Source: a virus
IMG/VR virus record: IMGVR_UViG_3300050120_000361
Location: 124,001 to 188,000 of that record
DNA: 64,000 bases
Strand: one strand, 5' to 3'
Part shown: piece after piece, positions 62,874-64,000 of the stretch
Layout: every line of letters starts with the position of its first letter
How positions within the stretch are numbered: position 1 is the stretch's first letter
Program-made: the position numbers and the translations under genes
Notes under the pieces: generated by a model
Seen by the model: only the letters and a program-made list of their open reading frames with translations
Database searches by the model: none
What the model was told of the DNA's origin: nothing

Positions 62874-63518
62874 ATGGACAAACCATACCAAGACAAGATT
62901 AAGTGCTTCCTTCTCGTACCGAACGGGGTTGAGGTGCGCTCGCTTCGCAGATACGCGTCTCTTCCAGAGGGTCAACAGTGCCCACTGAACCCAGGCAAGT
63001 ACAGCTACCACAACAGCCATGTACAGGTCGGGGTCTGCAGATGCGACGGCGACAAGTGGCGGCTCGGCCCGCGCGACAAGTACGACGCGATGTGGCCCAC
63101 CCACTGCGAATGCGGCTTCGAGTACACGGACTCCAACAGCAACAAGCAGCTTTTCACTGATGAGGTCTACGTATCAGTAGACAGGCCTGGCGAGGAGTTC
63201 TCCATTAAGGCGGCACCAGTTGGTGCTATGTGGGAGGTTCCGTGGTATCATGACCTTAAGGACATGTGCGGCCCTGACGGCATGGCGTACATAGTGGTAA
63301 CCCCGGGCGGTCAATGGCACATAGACGGCAGGGCGAGCAATTGCGGTTCCCCATTGGACAGCATCCACAAATGCTGGGTGCGCCACGGCACCGCGCCAAA
63401 CCTCACCGTAGACAAGAACGGCTTGACATGCAGTGCCGGGGCTGGTTCGATACAGGCAGGTGATTACCATGGATTTCTGAAAAACGGGCACTTAGTGACC
63501 AACTTAAGTTTGGTATAA
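62874..63518 (+). CDS. Conserved phage/bacterial protein of unknown function, Cys-rich
   Basis: A 214-residue protein. A C-x-C-G near residues 78-81, preceded by H, may bind zinc. The C-terminal half has G-R-A-S-N-C, H-K-C-W-V-R-H-G and S-A-G-A-G-S-I-Q-A-G-D-Y-H-G-F, a combination I recognise from many phage and prophage proteins with no known role. The gene starts 12 bases after the gp2-like gene and is followed by a small virion-type gene. Confidence 0.6.
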   Translation: MDKPYQDKIKCFLLVPNGVEVRSLRRYASLPEGQQCPLNPGKYSYHNSHVQVGVCRCDGDKWRLGPRDKYDAMWPTHCECGFEYTDSNSNKQLFTDEVYVSVDRPGEEFSIKAAPVGAMWEVPWYHDLKDMCGPDGMAYIVVTPGGQWHIDGRASNCGSPLDSIHKCWVRHGTAPNLTVDKNGLTCSAGAGSIQAGDYHGFLKNGHLVTNLSLV

Positions 63519-63536
63519 CGCGCAGGATACGAAAGT

Positions 63537-63890
63537 ATGGGCAATTCAAGCAATAGCGCAGTAAACGCCAACAACGGGAACCAGATAGTATATCCTTCGA
63601 CAATACCGAAGAATATAGTGCCTGCCATAGACAATGTTGTGCGGTTCGCCGCGTACACCGACCTGGAGCAGCAGATGTTCTACGCGCTTAGGCAGGGGTT
63701 TCTCGTAATGATGCCATACGTGGACGCTGACAACAAGACCTACGAGCTCATAGCGATACAGCAGGCCGAACTCATAGCCTTCACCATTGTGGACTCATGG
63801 CCTACCGCGCTTAAGATAATACAGGTGGAGGACGACGGAACGGTCAACAATTCCACAAGCAACATACTCACAACCAAGACAAACAACTAA
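63537..63890 (+). CDS. Small protein, function unknown
   Basis: A 117-residue protein with an Asn/Ser-rich N-terminus and a middle containing an amphipathic helix (L-E-Q-Q-M-F-Y-A-L). The end is polar. No family is recognised. It is placed 18 bases after the Cys-rich gene and 3 bases before the next start. Confidence 0.45.
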   Translation: MGNSSNSAVNANNGNQIVYPSTIPKNIVPAIDNVVRFAAYTDLEQQMFYALRQGFLVMMPYVDADNKTYELIAIQQAELIAFTIVDSWPTALKIIQVEDDGTVNNSTSNILTTKTNN

Positions 63891-63893
63891 CAG

Positions 63894-64000
63894 ATGAAGA
63901 AAGTGCAGCTCTTCTTTTCCAGGCTTTTTCCAAAAATGATACTCGGCAACAAGGTTGTGGCAACGATAGTCCACAACACCGGCATACGCTTTGGGCAGAT
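63894..64000 (+). CDS. Partial gene at the right edge
   Basis: The frame from ATG 63894 is open to the window end (35 codons, starting M-K-K-V-Q-L-F-F). It begins with a basic, phenylalanine-rich stretch. The spacing (3 bases after the previous stop) fits a real gene start. Function unknown. Confidence 0.5.
   Translation, partial: MKKVQLFFSRLFPKMILGNKVVATIVHNTGIRFGQ

Noticed and set aside
1-64000. Integrated prophage or mobile element
   Set aside because: No integrase, attachment repeats, insertion sequence or host genes are present; all genes are phage-type and on one strand.
1-64000. Stop-codon recoding (Lak-type genetic code)
   Set aside because: TAG ends genes at 39893 and 61563 with the next gene starting soon after, and TGA and TAA are also used.

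Overview
This window is part of the genome of a large, tailed, contractile (myovirus) phage. All supported genes lie on the + strand, are tightly packed, and are mostly virion genes. Recognisable T4-type functions are the tail sheath (gp18-like), tail tube (gp19-like), a gp26-like baseplate/tail chaperone, a tape measure, a neck protein (gp13/gp14-like), a gp27-like hub, a gp4-like head-completion nuclease, a probable gp2-like DNA-end protector, a two-piece gp43-like DNA polymerase, a gp45-like sliding clamp and a gp55-like late sigma factor. Start codons are mostly preceded by A-rich leaders without a Shine-Dalgarno sequence, which points to a Bacteroidota host (inference). TAA, TAG and TGA all end genes, so the code is standard. 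No major capsid protein, portal or terminase was recognised; the head module is probably outside the window. No tRNA, CRISPR array, insertion sequence or integrase was seen.

Layout. 1-0.9 kb: two small membrane proteins. 0.9-11 kb: a 3040-residue modular fibre and a second fibre-like protein. 11-14.1 kb: holin-like protein, neck protein, membrane protein, GNAT acetyltransferase and a YkuD-like cell-wall enzyme (probable lysis area). 14.2-26.9 kb: four very large tail/baseplate/fibre proteins, one with a His-rich receptor-binding tip. 26.9-31.7 kb: sheath, an unknown protein and tube. 31.7-36 kb: three tandem members of a new-looking paralogous family (N-terminal K-L-S/T-N-x-W/Y module). 36.3-43.7 kb: gp26-like chaperone, an out-of-frame gp51/T-like extension, two unknown genes and the tape measure. 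43.9-49.9 kb: a highly biased Ala/Lys-rich protein, two more K-L-S-N family members and fibre or carbohydrate-binding proteins. 49.9-57 kb: DNA polymerase N-half, a Pro/Glu repeat protein, the sliding clamp, polymerase C-half, a protein with nine LNE/MNE motifs, and the late sigma factor. 57-64 kb: baseplate and tube-associated proteins, hub, a papain/transglutaminase-like protein, head completion, DNA-end protector and small virion proteins; a gene runs off the right edge.

How it fits together. The tail genes follow the usual contractile-tail logic: sheath, tube, chaperones, then tape measure. A sliding clamp and a gp55-like sigma factor in the same cluster suggest T4-style clamp-activated late transcription. 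A TAAATA-containing motif recurs just upstream of several gene starts and is a candidate late promoter. The least explained parts are the five-member K-L-S-N-x-W family, the LNE-repeat protein, the gp26/gp51 reading-frame break, and the polymerase split with a clamp inside the gap.
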